9,066 nucleotides of DNA from an uncultured Actinomycetes bacterium (GTDB lineage: Bacteria; Actinomycetota; Thermoleophilia; Gaiellales; F1-60-MAGs149). This document shows positions 1 through 6,142 of this stretch, piece by piece. Location of the stretch: contig CAIQOY010000406.1 in the NCBI GenBank assembly GCA_903873565.1, positions 1 through 9,066 on the forward strand. The letters run 5' to 3'. Under the pieces are notes generated by a model. It was given only the letters and a program-made list of their open reading frames with translations. It was not told the DNA's origin and did no database searches. Each line of letters opens with the position of its first letter. Positions within the stretch are counted from its first letter, which is position 1. The position numbers were made by a program, and so were the translations under genes.

Positions 1-655
1 CGGCGGCCTCCGCGAGGCCGTCCTCGGCCGTGGCCAGCGTCGCCGCCTCGGCCTCGGCCTCGCGCAGCACGCGGCGCGCGTCCTTGACGCGGCGCAGCGC
101 GTGGGCGTAGGGCTGGTTCTCCCCGCTCCGGAGGTAGAGGGCGTCGGCCCGCTCGCGCAGGTCCTTCAGCACGGGGCCCGCGCCGCCGCCCGCGCCGAGG
201 ACGGCGGAGGCGAGCACCCCGGCGCGCACCGACGGGTCGTCGAGCAGGTCGATGCGCGCGAGATCCACGGAGTCGAAGCTCTGCACCTGGTCGAACAGCG
301 CGCGGTCGGCGATCCCGAGCGCGCGGGCGAGCGCCGCCTCGCCGACGGGGTCGCCGTCGGCGCCGGTCACGCGCACGGCCGAGCCGTGGGTGCGCTCGAC
401 GGCGATCCGCCGGCCGTCCGCGTCGACGAGGTCGATCCGGCCGGCGCGCTGGCCGCCCCCGCGCGGCTCGCGCAGCGGCGCGGAGCCGTCGCGGCGCAGC
501 GCCGGGAACCCGAACAGCACGCCGCGGATGAGATCCATGGTGGAGCTCTTGCCGGACTCGTTGGGCCCGTGCACGACGGTCAGGCCGGGGCCCGGCTCGA
601 TCACGCGGCCGGCGATCGCGCCGTAGGCGATCGCCTCGATGCGGGCGATCCTCAC
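1..655 (-). CDS. YhaN/SbcC-like AAA-family ATPase, N-terminal part (runs off window)
   Basis: This is the N-terminal 218 residues of an SMC/Rad50-type ATPase that pairs with the nuclease encoded just upstream. A GTG at 655-653 is chosen as start because it overlaps the stop of the upstream gene (GTGA) and gives the family's usual opening, VRIARIEAIAYGAIAG. The Walker A motif GPNESGKSS is at residues 30-38, within the typical LTVVHGPNESGKSSTMDLI context. After the globular N-lobe comes LYLRSGENQPYAHALRRVKD (about residues 173-192), which resembles the YhaN entry into the coiled coil, and then an Ala/Glu-rich heptad-like stretch at the window edge. Walker B and signature motifs would be in the missing C-terminal half. 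In the SbcC/Rad50 family the ATPase governs access of the partner nuclease to DNA ends; this role is inferred from family and neighbour. The frame is open to base 1. It has no ATG near its start. Confidence 0.9.
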   Translation of the reverse strand, partial: MRIARIEAIAYGAIAGRVIEPGPGLTVVHGPNESGKSSTMDLIRGVLFGFPALRRDGSAPLREPRGGGQRAGRIDLVDADGRRIAVERTHGSAVRVTGADGDPVGEAALARALGIADRALFDQVQSFDSVDLARIDLLDDPSVRAGVLASAVLGAGGGAGPVLKDLRERADALYLRSGENQPYAHALRRVKDARRVLREAEAEAATLATAEDGLAEAA

Positions 656-1899
656 GCCGCCTCCTCCGCGTCGAGCAGGAGCCCGATCACGAGGTCGCGG
701 GCCGCGGCGAGGCGCGCCGCGGGGTCCTCCTCGGCGAGGCCGGCCAGGGCCGTGTCGCCGAACGACTGCGTCAGCTCCGCGAGCAGGGCGGCGCAGGCGG
801 AGGGATCGTGCTCGAGGGCGTCGAAGGCGGCCAGGGCGGTGCTCGCGAGGCCCTGCCCCGCGCGCACCTCGTCGAGGTCGATGGCGGGGCCCGTGGCGGC
901 GCGGATGCGCTCCCAGACGAGGTCCGGGCCGGCGGCCTCGTCGAGGCCGCGGCGCAGGGACTCGAGCTCGCCGGCCGTGCTGAGCAGGCGATGCAGCTCG
1001 CCGCGCCCCACGAGCCGCGCGCGCAGGACGACGAGGCGGCCCTCGGCCGCGCGCACGGCGTCGGCGGCGAGGCCCTCGAGGGCGCGCGTGAGGCCGTGCT
1101 CGCCGTCGAGCCCGTCGATCGCGAGCTCGACCTCCTCGAAGCGGACGCGGTCGAGCGCGACGTGGCGCAGGCCCAGCACCCGATCGCCCTCGAACTCGAC
1201 GACGACGGCGCCGTGCGGGCCCCGCTCCGACGGCTTCGGCGAGCGGCCCTGCAGGGCGCCCGCGTAGACGACGGGCGGCGACTCGTGCTCGACCGTGAAG
1301 CGGTGGACGTGGCCGAGCGCCCAGTAGTCCATCCGCGCGGCGAGCAGGTCGTCGACGGCGCAGGGCGCGTAGCGGCTGTGCCCCTCGCGCTCGCCGACCA
1401 TGCAGTGCAGGAGGCCGACGTGCAGGCCCGGGTCGTCGCCGCGCGCGAAGCCGAGCGCGAGGTTGTCCTCCTCGGCGGCGCGGCCGAACGAGACGCCGTG
1501 GACCACCACGGGCCCGAGGCCGCGCGGGTCGACGGCGTGCGTCTGCGGCCGGCCCGGCCGGAACACCGTCACCCCGTCGACGTCGGCGAGCGGCGAGCGC
1601 CCCCGCAGCGGGTCGTGGTTGCCGTGGACCGCGAAGACCGCGGTCCCGGCCTCGGTCAGGCGCGCGCAGGCGCGCTGCAGGCGCTGGCGCCCGCGCGATG
1701 AGCCCTCGGCGCGGTCGAACTGGTCGCCGGCGAGGAGCAGGACCTCCGCGTCTTCGGCGAGGCACAGCTCGACGAGGTCGTCGAGGGCGTCGAGGGAGGC
1801 GTCGAGCAGGACCCCGTCGAGCCCGTCCCGCAGCGACCCGAGGCCCGTGAAGGGGCTGTCGAGGTGCAGGTCGGCGGCGTGGACGAGGCGGCGTGGCAT
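652..1899 (-). CDS. SbcD/YhaO-like metallophosphoesterase, DNA-repair exonuclease subunit
   Basis: This 415-residue calcineurin-like phosphoesterase should be the nuclease partner of the ATPase that follows it. All metal-binding blocks are present in order: DLHLD (D10, H12), LLAGDQFDR (G58-D59), VHGNHD (N95, H96 region), VGLLH (H165) and LGHVH (H197, H199). The opening LVHAADLHLDSPF is characteristic of the YhaO branch of the SbcD/Mre11 family, which in Firmicutes stands beside YhaN. After the catalytic domain, YAGALQGRSPKPSERGPHG (from about residue 212) is the usual closing strand before a C-terminal capping region (about 250-415). The ATG at 1899 puts the DxH motif at residue 10, as expected. 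There is no convincing ribosome binding site; a long hairpin ends 5 nt before the ATG. The stop shares bases with the GTG of the ATPase gene, so the two subunits are probably translationally coupled. Confidence 0.95.
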   Translation of the reverse strand: MPRRLVHAADLHLDSPFTGLGSLRDGLDGVLLDASLDALDDLVELCLAEDAEVLLLAGDQFDRAEGSSRGRQRLQRACARLTEAGTAVFAVHGNHDPLRGRSPLADVDGVTVFRPGRPQTHAVDPRGLGPVVVHGVSFGRAAEEDNLALGFARGDDPGLHVGLLHCMVGEREGHSRYAPCAVDDLLAARMDYWALGHVHRFTVEHESPPVVYAGALQGRSPKPSERGPHGAVVVEFEGDRVLGLRHVALDRVRFEEVELAIDGLDGEHGLTRALEGLAADAVRAAEGRLVVLRARLVGRGELHRLLSTAGELESLRRGLDEAAGPDLVWERIRAATGPAIDLDEVRAGQGLASTALAAFDALEHDPSACAALLAELTQSFGDTALAGLAEEDPAARLAAARDLVIGLLLDAEEAA

Positions 1900-1904
1900 G
1901 CGTC

Positions 1905-1956
1905 GGTTCGGGCGGGAGGCCCGGGCGACATGGAGTCGCCGGCCTCCCGCCGAACC
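1905..1956 (-). terminator. Long imperfect inverted repeat upstream of the SbcD-like gene
   Basis: Arms GGTTCGGGCGGGAGGC (1905-1920) and GCCTCCCGCCGAACC (1942-1956) pair with a single bulged G. The stem continues with C1921-G1941 and then GGCGA/TCGCC (1924-1928 with 1936-1940) around a 7-nt loop. It begins 35 nt after the HdeD-like stop and ends 5 nt before the ATG of the SbcD-like gene. No T-tract follows on either strand, so it may be a U-less terminator, an operator or a 5' UTR structure. The pairing was read by eye; the function is inferred. Confidence 0.55.
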
Positions 1957-1959
1957 TTA
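1954..1959 (-). promoter_or_regulatory. Possible -10 box (TAAGGT) for the SbcD/ATPase pair
   Basis: The minus strand carries TAAGGT at 1959-1954, matching the TAnnnT pattern found before other genes here. Unlike those, it lies 54 nt before the start codon, so transcription from it would put the 1905-1956 hairpin in the 5' UTR. No clear -35 box is visible. The call is weak. Confidence 0.3.
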
Positions 1960-1982
1960 CGCAGGTGCCCGGCCCGCGCCGG

Positions 1983-1999
1983 GGCGCCGATCAGGCGCC
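1983..1999 (-). terminator. Small GGCGCC hairpin around the HdeD-like stop codon
   Basis: GGCGCC at 1983-1988 and GGCGCC at 1994-1999 form a 6-bp stem whose 5-nt loop (GATCA on the plus strand) holds the TGA stop. It may help end transcription or may be a chance result of GC richness. There is no T-tract. Confidence 0.25.
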
Positions 2000-2578
2000 G
2001 CCGCCGCCCTCGGCCAGCTTCTTGCCGGCCATGGCGGTGGTGATCAGCATCAGGCCGTCGAAGAGCAGCTGGATGCCGACGAGCAGGCCGATCGCCCAGG
2101 CCGCCGACGACGGCAGGTCGAGCAGCACGAGCACGGCGATCGCGATCGAGAGGATGCCGTTGACGATCATCCAGCCCGCGTTCGGGACGCCGCCGCTGCG
2201 GCCCTGGATGCCCGCGATCAGGCGGAAGAGGCCGATCACGAGGAAGAAGACGATCAGGACGACGGTCAGCGTGATCGTCCCCTCGACGGGGTTGATCAGC
2301 AGCCACACGCCCGCGATCACGTAGAGGACCGCGAGGATCGCGCTCCAGATGCGGTGGCCGGTGGTGCCGCGCGAGATCGCCTCCGCGACCATGCCGACCG
2401 CGCCGACGAGCAGGATGATGCCGACGAGGATCGTGATGCCCACCGAGGCGAGCGGCGGGACGATGATGGCGATCAGGCCGAGGACGACGGAGACGATGCC
2501 GCCGATCAGCAGCACCTTCCAGTTCTTCGAGAGCGCCTCCCGGAGTTCGGGCGGCAGCCCGGGCATGGCAGTGGACAA
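1991..2578 (-). CDS. HdeD/DUF308 family membrane protein
   Basis: This 195-residue protein has six hydrophobic segments (about residues 20-40, 46-66, 77-95, 101-123, 134-153 and 160-182), giving the three repeated hairpins typical of the HdeD/DUF308 family. The opening around residues 18-41, with KNWKVLLIGGIVSVVLGL and a terminal PP, is a clear family signature. HdeD is linked to acid resistance in Escherichia coli, but the role of actinobacterial homologues is generally unknown, so no stress function is claimed. A TTG at 2578 is preferred as start over the ATG at 2566, because GGAGG (2588-2584) stands 5 nt before the TTG and 17 nt before the ATG. The C-terminus is a short Gly tail. It appears to be a single-gene unit with its own promoter box at 2612-2607. 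Confidence 0.9.
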   Translation of the reverse strand: MSTAMPGLPPELREALSKNWKVLLIGGIVSVVLGLIAIIVPPLASVGITILVGIILLVGAVGMVAEAISRGTTGHRIWSAILAVLYVIAGVWLLINPVEGTITLTVVLIVFFLVIGLFRLIAGIQGRSGGVPNAGWMIVNGILSIAIAVLVLLDLPSSAAWAIGLLVGIQLLFDGLMLITTAMAGKKLAEGGGGA

Positions 2579-2583
2579 TCTGG

Positions 2584-2588
2584 CCTCC
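2584..2588 (-). promoter_or_regulatory. Ribosome binding site that fixes a TTG start
   Basis: GGAGG on the minus strand at 2588-2584 is followed by a 5-nt spacer and TTG at 2578. The alternative ATG at 2566 is too far away. It is the only clear Shine-Dalgarno sequence before a gene with its own promoter in the window. Confidence 0.6.
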
Positions 2589-2606
2589 AGCTGGTGGGTC
2601 GCCCCG

Positions 2607-2612
2607 AGCGTA
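2607..2612 (-). promoter_or_regulatory. Putative -10 box (TACGCT) for the HdeD-like gene
   Basis: TACGCT lies at 2612-2607 on the minus strand within GGCGTACGCT. The same 10-mer precedes the membrane-protein gene at 6078. Initiation about 7 nt downstream would give a leader of roughly 20 nt that contains the GGAGG site. No -35 box is recognised. Confidence 0.4.
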
Positions 2613-2650
2613 CGCCGCCGGGCCTGCGTCTCCTGCGCGGGAAGCCCGGG

Positions 2651-3112
2651 CTAGGCGCCGGGCCAGCCCGGGGGCGCCTCGGCGGGCTGGCCGTCGGCGT
2701 CGAAGAAGACGACCTCCGGGAACGTCCCGCCGCCGACGTTCATGAACACGTCGCCCGTCGTGCCCGTGTAGATGGTCACGGGCGCGTCACCGTACTTGTC
2801 GCGGGCGAAGCGCTCGACGTCGGCCGGATCCGCGTTGGGGGCGGAGACCGCGATCACCTGCACCTGGCCCTCGTTGTCCCGCGCGAACTGCGCGACCTGG
2901 GGGGCCTCGCCCCCGCACGACAGTCAGAGGGGGTGGAAGAAGACGACGGCCAGCGGCGTGCCGCGGTACTCCTCGAGGGCGGGCTCCGCCTTCACGATCT
3001 CGGGCGCGGCGGCCGCCTCGGCGGGCGCCGCGTCGTCCGCGCCGCCGGAGCCGCCGCAGGCGGCGGCCAGGAGGGCCGTGGCGAGCAGGACGAGCGCGAG
3101 GCGCAGCCGCAT
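2651..3112 (-). CDS. Candidate selenocysteine-containing thioredoxin-fold lipoprotein (in-frame TGA at residue 63)
   Basis: Read through one TGA (2926-2924), this is a continuous 153-residue protein ending at TAG. Residues 1-19 (MRLRLALVLLATALLAAAC) are a lipoprotein signal peptide with a variant lipobox and acceptor Cys19, followed by a Gly/Ala/Asp-rich linker to about residue 37. The redoxin domain starts with TPLAVVFFHPL (52-62), then U63-L64-S65-C66 and GGEAPQVAQFARD. This is the place and spacing of the CxxC active site in TlpA/thioredoxin-like proteins (compare WCxxCxxEAP). Later QVQVIAVSAPNADPADVERF and GGGTFPEVVFFDADGQ (strand, FP turn, DxDG) complete the fold on the far side of the TGA, in the same frame. 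No other Cys lies in the mature domain except Cys66 and the lipidated Cys19. A hairpin 9 nt after the TGA fits a bacterial SECIS. It probably acts as an extracytoplasmic thiol/selenol redox protein. Alternatives are a nonsense mutation or a sequencing error of a Cys codon. The start at 3112 is set by the signal peptide. Confidence 0.8.
2654..2678 (-). terminator. GC-rich hairpin at the 3' end of the redoxin gene
   Basis: GGCGCC at 2654-2659 pairs with GGCGCC at 2673-2678, and GGG (2660-2662) with CCC (2667-2669), leaving a 3-nt bulge. It covers the last codons and abuts the TAG. No T-tract follows. It may be part of a terminator; part of the signal reflects Pro/Gly-rich coding sequence. Confidence 0.3.
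2888..2926 (-). promoter_or_regulatory. Putative bacterial SECIS element following the TGA codon
   Basis: On the minus strand the TGA (2926-2924) is followed by a 9-nt spacer and then GGGGGC (2914-2909), loop GAG (2908-2906) and GCCCCC (2905-2900). This is a perfect 6-bp, all-GC stem with G as the first loop base. A lower stem is possible between 2923-2916 and 2894-2888 (CUG with CAG, then CG, U-G wobble and G-C after a bulged U), across an internal loop. Bacterial SECIS elements lie inside the coding region just after the UGA and have a small apical loop with a conserved early G, which SelB recognises. Position and shape fit, but bacterial SECIS sequences vary widely and this was judged by eye. 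Confidence 0.6.
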
Positions 3113-3157
3113 GACCGCCCTATCGCAGGACGCGCGGCCCCGGCCGTGGCCCGGCGC

Positions 3158-3163
3158 TACGGT
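3158..3163 (+). promoter_or_regulatory. Putative -10 box (TACGGT) for the isochorismatase/GST pair
   Basis: TACGGT ends 6 nt before the ATG at 3170, so initiation at the normal distance would fall on or beside the start codon, giving a leaderless mRNA. No Shine-Dalgarno sequence is present. It lies in the 57-nt gap between divergent genes; the redoxin promoter must share this gap, but no good box is seen for it. Confidence 0.45.
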
Positions 3164-3169
3164 TCGCCC

Positions 3170-3763
3170 ATGCGCCACGTCCCCGACCGCCTCGACGAGC
3201 GCCGCGCCGTCCTGCTGGTCGTCGACGTGCAGGAGCGGTTCCGGCCGCACATCGCGGGCTGGGAGCCGATGGTCGCCCACGTCGACGCCCTGGTCCGCGG
3301 CTGCCGCGCGCTCGACGTGCCCGTGATCGTGACCGAGCAGTACCCGCAGGGGCTCGGGGCCACGATCCCCGAGCTGGCGGAGGCCCTCGAGGGCGTCGAC
3401 CCGATCGAGAAGCGCGCCTTCTCGTCGCTCGGCGCGCCCGAGGCCGTCGCGCAGCTCGACCAGTACGGCCGCGATCAGGTGATCGTGTGCGGCATCGAGG
3501 CGCACGTCTGCGTGCAGCAGTCCGTCGCCGACATCCTCCGCTCGGGCCGCCAGGCGCACGTCGCCCTCGACGCCATCGCCAGCCGCACCGCCTCGAGCCG
3601 CGAGATCGGCGTGCGCCGCATGCGCGCGGCCGGCATGGTGCCGAGCGGCGTCGAGCTCGCGCTGTTCGAGATGATGGAGTCCGCCGACCACCCGGCCTTC
3701 AAGACGGTGTCGGGCCTCGTCCGCGACCTGCCCCGCTCGTTCGCCGCGGAGCCCGTCGCGTGA
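3170..3763 (+). CDS. Isochorismatase-family cysteine hydrolase
   Basis: This 197-residue protein has the full isochorismatase-like catalytic triad: Asp19 in LLVVDVQERF, Lys81 in PIEKRAFSS and Cys114 in VIVCGIEAHVCVQQS. The cis-peptide region before the nucleophile (GIEAHVC) is intact. TEQYPQGLGATIPEL (55-69) resembles the ISOC1/ISOC2-type and YcaC-like branch rather than true isochorismatases of siderophore synthesis. The substrate is unknown; family members hydrolyse amides, ureido compounds or isochorismate in the cytoplasm. The ATG at 3170 follows a TACGGT box by 6 nt, so the mRNA is probably leaderless. The last codons overlap the GTG of the GST-like gene (GTGA), so the two are likely made together. 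Length is normal for the family. Confidence 0.93.
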   Translation: MRHVPDRLDERRAVLLVVDVQERFRPHIAGWEPMVAHVDALVRGCRALDVPVIVTEQYPQGLGATIPELAEALEGVDPIEKRAFSSLGAPEAVAQLDQYGRDQVIVCGIEAHVCVQQSVADILRSGRQAHVALDAIASRTASSREIGVRRMRAAGMVPSGVELALFEMMESADHPAFKTVSGLVRDLPRSFAAEPVA

Positions 3764-4413
3764 GCGGCCTCGTCCTGCACGACCACCCGTGGTCGTCGAA
3801 CGCCCAGAAGGCGCGGCTGATGCTCGACCTGCTCGGGCTCGAGTACGAGACCCGCGAGGTGCCGTTCGAGGCCGAGCGCGCCGAGTGGCACGTCGCCATC
3901 AACCCGGTCGGCGGCATCCCCGCGCTGCTCGACGGCGAGTTCGCGCTCGCCGAGTCGAACACGATCCTGCGCTACCTCGCCGACCGCGAGGGCCGCGACG
4001 ACCTCTACCCCCGCGACCCGCAGGCCCGCGCCCGCGTCGACTGGGTGCTCGACCTGTGGGGCATCATGGTGCGGCCCGCGCTCTTCGGCTACGAGTCGCA
4101 GCAGTACGGGATCGTGCCCGGGCTCGGGCTGTTCGCGAAGGACCCGCTGCCGCCCGACGAGGTCGCGGCCCTGTTCGCGGCGCAGGCCCCGAAGCTGAAC
4201 CGGGCGATGGCCGTCCTCGACGACCCGGGCCCCTGGGCCTGCCACGGCCGCGTGACGATCGCCGACCTCGCGGCCACGCCCGTCCTGCACCGTGCGCTGC
4301 ACGCCCCGATCGACCTGGACCTCGTGCCCCGCATGCGCGTCTGGGCCGAGGCGACGAACGCGCTGCCCCACTGGCAGGCGCTGATCCCGGGCTGCGGCGT
4401 CCCCGACCGCTGA
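3760..4413 (+). CDS. Glutathione S-transferase family protein (first of two)
   Basis: This 217-residue protein has a thioredoxin-like GST N-domain and a helical C-domain. HDHPWSSNAQKARLMLDLLGL (7-27) is the beta1-alpha1 segment, with Ser12/Ser13 in the usual catalytic position. VGGIPALLDGEFALAESNTILRYLA (50-74) contains the cis-Pro (Pro54) and the Glu65-Ser66 pair that binds the gamma-glutamyl group in classical GSTs. HGRVTIADLAATPVL in the C-domain is the N-capping helix motif (xTxAD). The GTG at 3760 overlaps the isochorismatase stop and gives a normal N-terminus; there is no ATG in this position. The thiol cofactor is uncertain, because many actinobacteria lack glutathione. Coupling to a cysteine hydrolase suggests a small detoxification or catabolic unit, but the substrate is unknown. 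It ends 6 nt from the convergent membrane-protein gene. Confidence 0.9.
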   Translation: MSGLVLHDHPWSSNAQKARLMLDLLGLEYETREVPFEAERAEWHVAINPVGGIPALLDGEFALAESNTILRYLADREGRDDLYPRDPQARARVDWVLDLWGIMVRPALFGYESQQYGIVPGLGLFAKDPLPPDEVAALFAAQAPKLNRAMAVLDDPGPWACHGRVTIADLAATPVLHRALHAPIDLDLVPRMRVWAEATNALPHWQALIPGCGVPDR

Positions 4414-4419
4414 GCCGGG

Positions 4420-6078
4420 CTACGGCGCGCCGCAGTCAGGGCCGCTGGTCGGCGCCGCGAAGATCCGCTCCGCGAGCACGTCGAGCTGCTCGGTGGCGCG
4501 GATCGCGAACGGCCCCGCAGCGGCCATCCGCACGATCGTCTGGCCCTGCGATCCGGCCGCGACGCAGTCGGCCACGCCCTCGGTCTCCCAGTACGGCATC
4601 CAGCGCACCCGGAGCAGGTACAGGCCGGGCTCCGAGACGGTGCCGCGCAGCCGGTCGTGGTCGTAGCCGATGATGCTCGCCGCGCCCGGCCCCGTCATCA
4701 GGGGCGTCGGGTCGGGCAGCTCGTAGAAGCTCCAGGCGCCGCGGCGCTCGACCAGCTCGAGGCCGGAGCGGCCCGAGCGCAGGAGCTCCGCCTCCGCCTC
4801 CGACCCCTCCGTGTCGAGCGGCGTGTCGGGCAGGAGCACGTACTTGACGGCCCGCGAGCGCAGCCACGACTGGTACTCCCAGGCGGAGATCTCGGTCTGG
4901 TAGAGGACGGGGTTCTCGGCGAGGTCGACCTGGCGGTACCAGCCGCGCACGATCGGGTAGCCCGCCTCGGGGATCCAGAAGGCCTCCCAGCGCCCGCGCG
5001 TCTGCACCACCTCGACGCGGTAGTCGGGCGAGTGGTGCTCGGCGAGGAACCCGACGGCCGGCGTCCAGAACGCCTCCTGCGTCGGGCGCGAGTCGGAGCG
5101 GGTGACGGCGTCGACGAGGTCGGGCAGCGCCCCGTACGCGCAGGATGCGATCAGGGCGGCGACGACGAGGGCGCGCGGCCGCCAGGCCACCGCGGCGGCC
5201 GCGATCGCCACCATCGGGAAGGCGAAGTAGCGCAGCCGCGCGAGGTTGTCGCCGACGGGCGTGGGCACCGCGTAGAGGAGCAGCGCCCCGACGGCCCAGA
5301 GGATCAGGAGCCACATGATCAGCCGCGTCTCCGGCCGGCGCCGGGCCACGGCGACGCCGAGCACGGCGATCGCGAGCACGGCCACGAGGTGGCCGACGAG
5401 GAACGGGTAGACGCCCTCCGACGGGAACAGCCACCCGATCGCGGCCTGCACGACCACGAGCGCGGCGAGCCAGCCGGCCACCACGATCGTGCGCGGGTCG
5501 AAGCGGCGGTGCTCGAGCCAGACGGCGGCCAGGATCAGCGCCAGGAACACGAACGCGAGCGGGCTGACGCCGAGGGTGAGCGCGCCGAGCGCGAAGCCGA
5601 GCCCGTGGCGGCGGTGCTGCAGGGCGAGCAGGCAGAGCAGCATCACCATCGCGCCGACGGCGTAGGCGTAGCCGCCCGTGAACAGCGGCCCCAGCGAGAG
5701 CAGGCCGAAGGCGCGGCTGCCCCAGCGGGCCGGCGCGCCCCAGCGGGTGATCACGAGGACCGCGAAGAGCGCGGCGGAGATGACGACGGCGACGAGGCCG
5801 GCGGTGGCCGGGCCGACGTACTCCTGCGGCAGGTACAGGAGCAGCGAGTAGGAGACGAGCGGGTAGTCGCCCGCGTACCAGAGGTTGTCCCAGAGGAACG
5901 AGTCGCGCGAGACCAGGAGCGCCCGGTAGAGGTGCGCGGAGGCGTCGTCGGGCGGCGGGGTCAGGAGGGTCAGGAGCCCGGCGCCGCCGAGCGCGAGCAG
6001 GGCGGCGATGGCCGCCTCGCGCAGGGCGATGGGCACGCGCAGGGCGCGCGCGCGAACCGGCTCGAGATACGCCCCCAT
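4420..6078 (-). CDS. Polytopic membrane protein with C-terminal soluble domain, GT-C-like
   Basis: This 552-residue protein has a hydrophobic N-terminal segment (about 22-40) and roughly nine more membrane segments up to about residue 318, followed by a soluble region of about 230 residues. After the first segment is PPPDDASAHLYRALL (41-55), with an acidic pair and His49 in the first outer loop, then LWDNLWYAGDYPLVSYSLL (62-80). An acidic motif in this loop is the hallmark of GT-C glycosyltransferases and related membrane enzymes. VPTPVGDNLARLRYFAFP (271-288) looks like another conserved loop. The tail has WEAFWIPEAGYPIVRGWYRQ and SRAVKYVLLPDTPLD, which look conserved but belong to no domain I can name with certainty. 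It might be a lipid-linked sugar transferase or an envelope polysaccharide protein; this is inference. The ATG at 6078 is 8 nt after a TACGCT box, so it is likely leaderless. Confidence 0.85.
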   Translation of the reverse strand: MGAYLEPVRARALRVPIALREAAIAALLALGGAGLLTLLTPPPDDASAHLYRALLVSRDSFLWDNLWYAGDYPLVSYSLLLYLPQEYVGPATAGLVAVVISAALFAVLVITRWGAPARWGSRAFGLLSLGPLFTGGYAYAVGAMVMLLCLLALQHRRHGLGFALGALTLGVSPLAFVFLALILAAVWLEHRRFDPRTIVVAGWLAALVVVQAAIGWLFPSEGVYPFLVGHLVAVLAIAVLGVAVARRRPETRLIMWLLILWAVGALLLYAVPTPVGDNLARLRYFAFPMVAIAAAAVAWRPRALVVAALIASCAYGALPDLVDAVTRSDSRPTQEAFWTPAVGFLAEHHSPDYRVEVVQTRGRWEAFWIPEAGYPIVRGWYRQVDLAENPVLYQTEISAWEYQSWLRSRAVKYVLLPDTPLDTEGSEAEAELLRSGRSGLELVERRGAWSFYELPDPTPLMTGPGAASIIGYDHDRLRGTVSEPGLYLLRVRWMPYWETEGVADCVAAGSQGQTIVRMAAAGPFAIRATEQLDVLAERIFAAPTSGPDCGAP

Positions 6079-6086
6079 CAGCCCGT

Positions 6087-6092
6087 AGCGTA
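6087..6092 (-). promoter_or_regulatory. Putative -10 box (TACGCT) for the membrane-protein gene
   Basis: TACGCT lies at 6092-6087 on the minus strand within GGCGTACGCT, the same 10-mer found before the HdeD-like gene. It ends 8 nt before the ATG at 6078, and no Shine-Dalgarno sequence lies between, so the transcript should be leaderless or nearly so. No -35 box is recognised. Confidence 0.45.
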
Positions 6093-6095
6093 CGC

Positions 6096-6126
6096 CGGTC
6101 GCGGCGATTCCCCTCGCCGGTCACCG
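6096..6126 (-). terminator. Hairpin between the TIGR03943 gene and the membrane-protein gene
   Basis: CGGCGA (6102-6107) pairs with TCGCCG (6114-6119) around a 6-nt loop, and CGGT (6096-6099) can pair with ACCG (6123-6126) outside a small internal loop. It lies 17 nt after the TIGR03943 stop and directly upstream of the next promoter box. It has no T-tract. A terminator or operator role is inferred only from position. Confidence 0.35.
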
Positions 6127-6142
6127 CCCCGGCACCGGCGGC

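Noticed and set aside
101..1701. Several plus-strand frames opposite the SbcD-like and ATPase genes
   Set aside because: They have no recognisable motifs and a composition typical of antisense frames. The minus strand carries complete metallophosphoesterase and Walker A motifs.
2888..2940. A frameshift instead of recoding in the redoxin gene
   Set aside because: The sequence before and after the TGA is in the same frame with no gap, so a single codon, not a shift, interrupts it.
2924..3691. 255-codon minus-strand frame ending at the TGA, and a separate 70-codon frame at 2651-2863
   Set aside because: Upstream of residue MRLRLALVLL the first frame is shadow of the isochorismatase gene. Both frames are parts of one redoxin read through the TGA.
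1400..3763. 787-codon plus-strand frame ending in the isochorismatase
   Set aside because: Only the last 197 residues resemble a protein family. The rest is low-complexity shadow across the SbcD-like, HdeD-like and redoxin genes, so the start was placed at 3170.
4414..4419. Terminator between the convergent GST and membrane-protein genes
   Set aside because: The gap is only 6 nt and no convincing hairpin was seen there; any terminator must lie within the coding ends.
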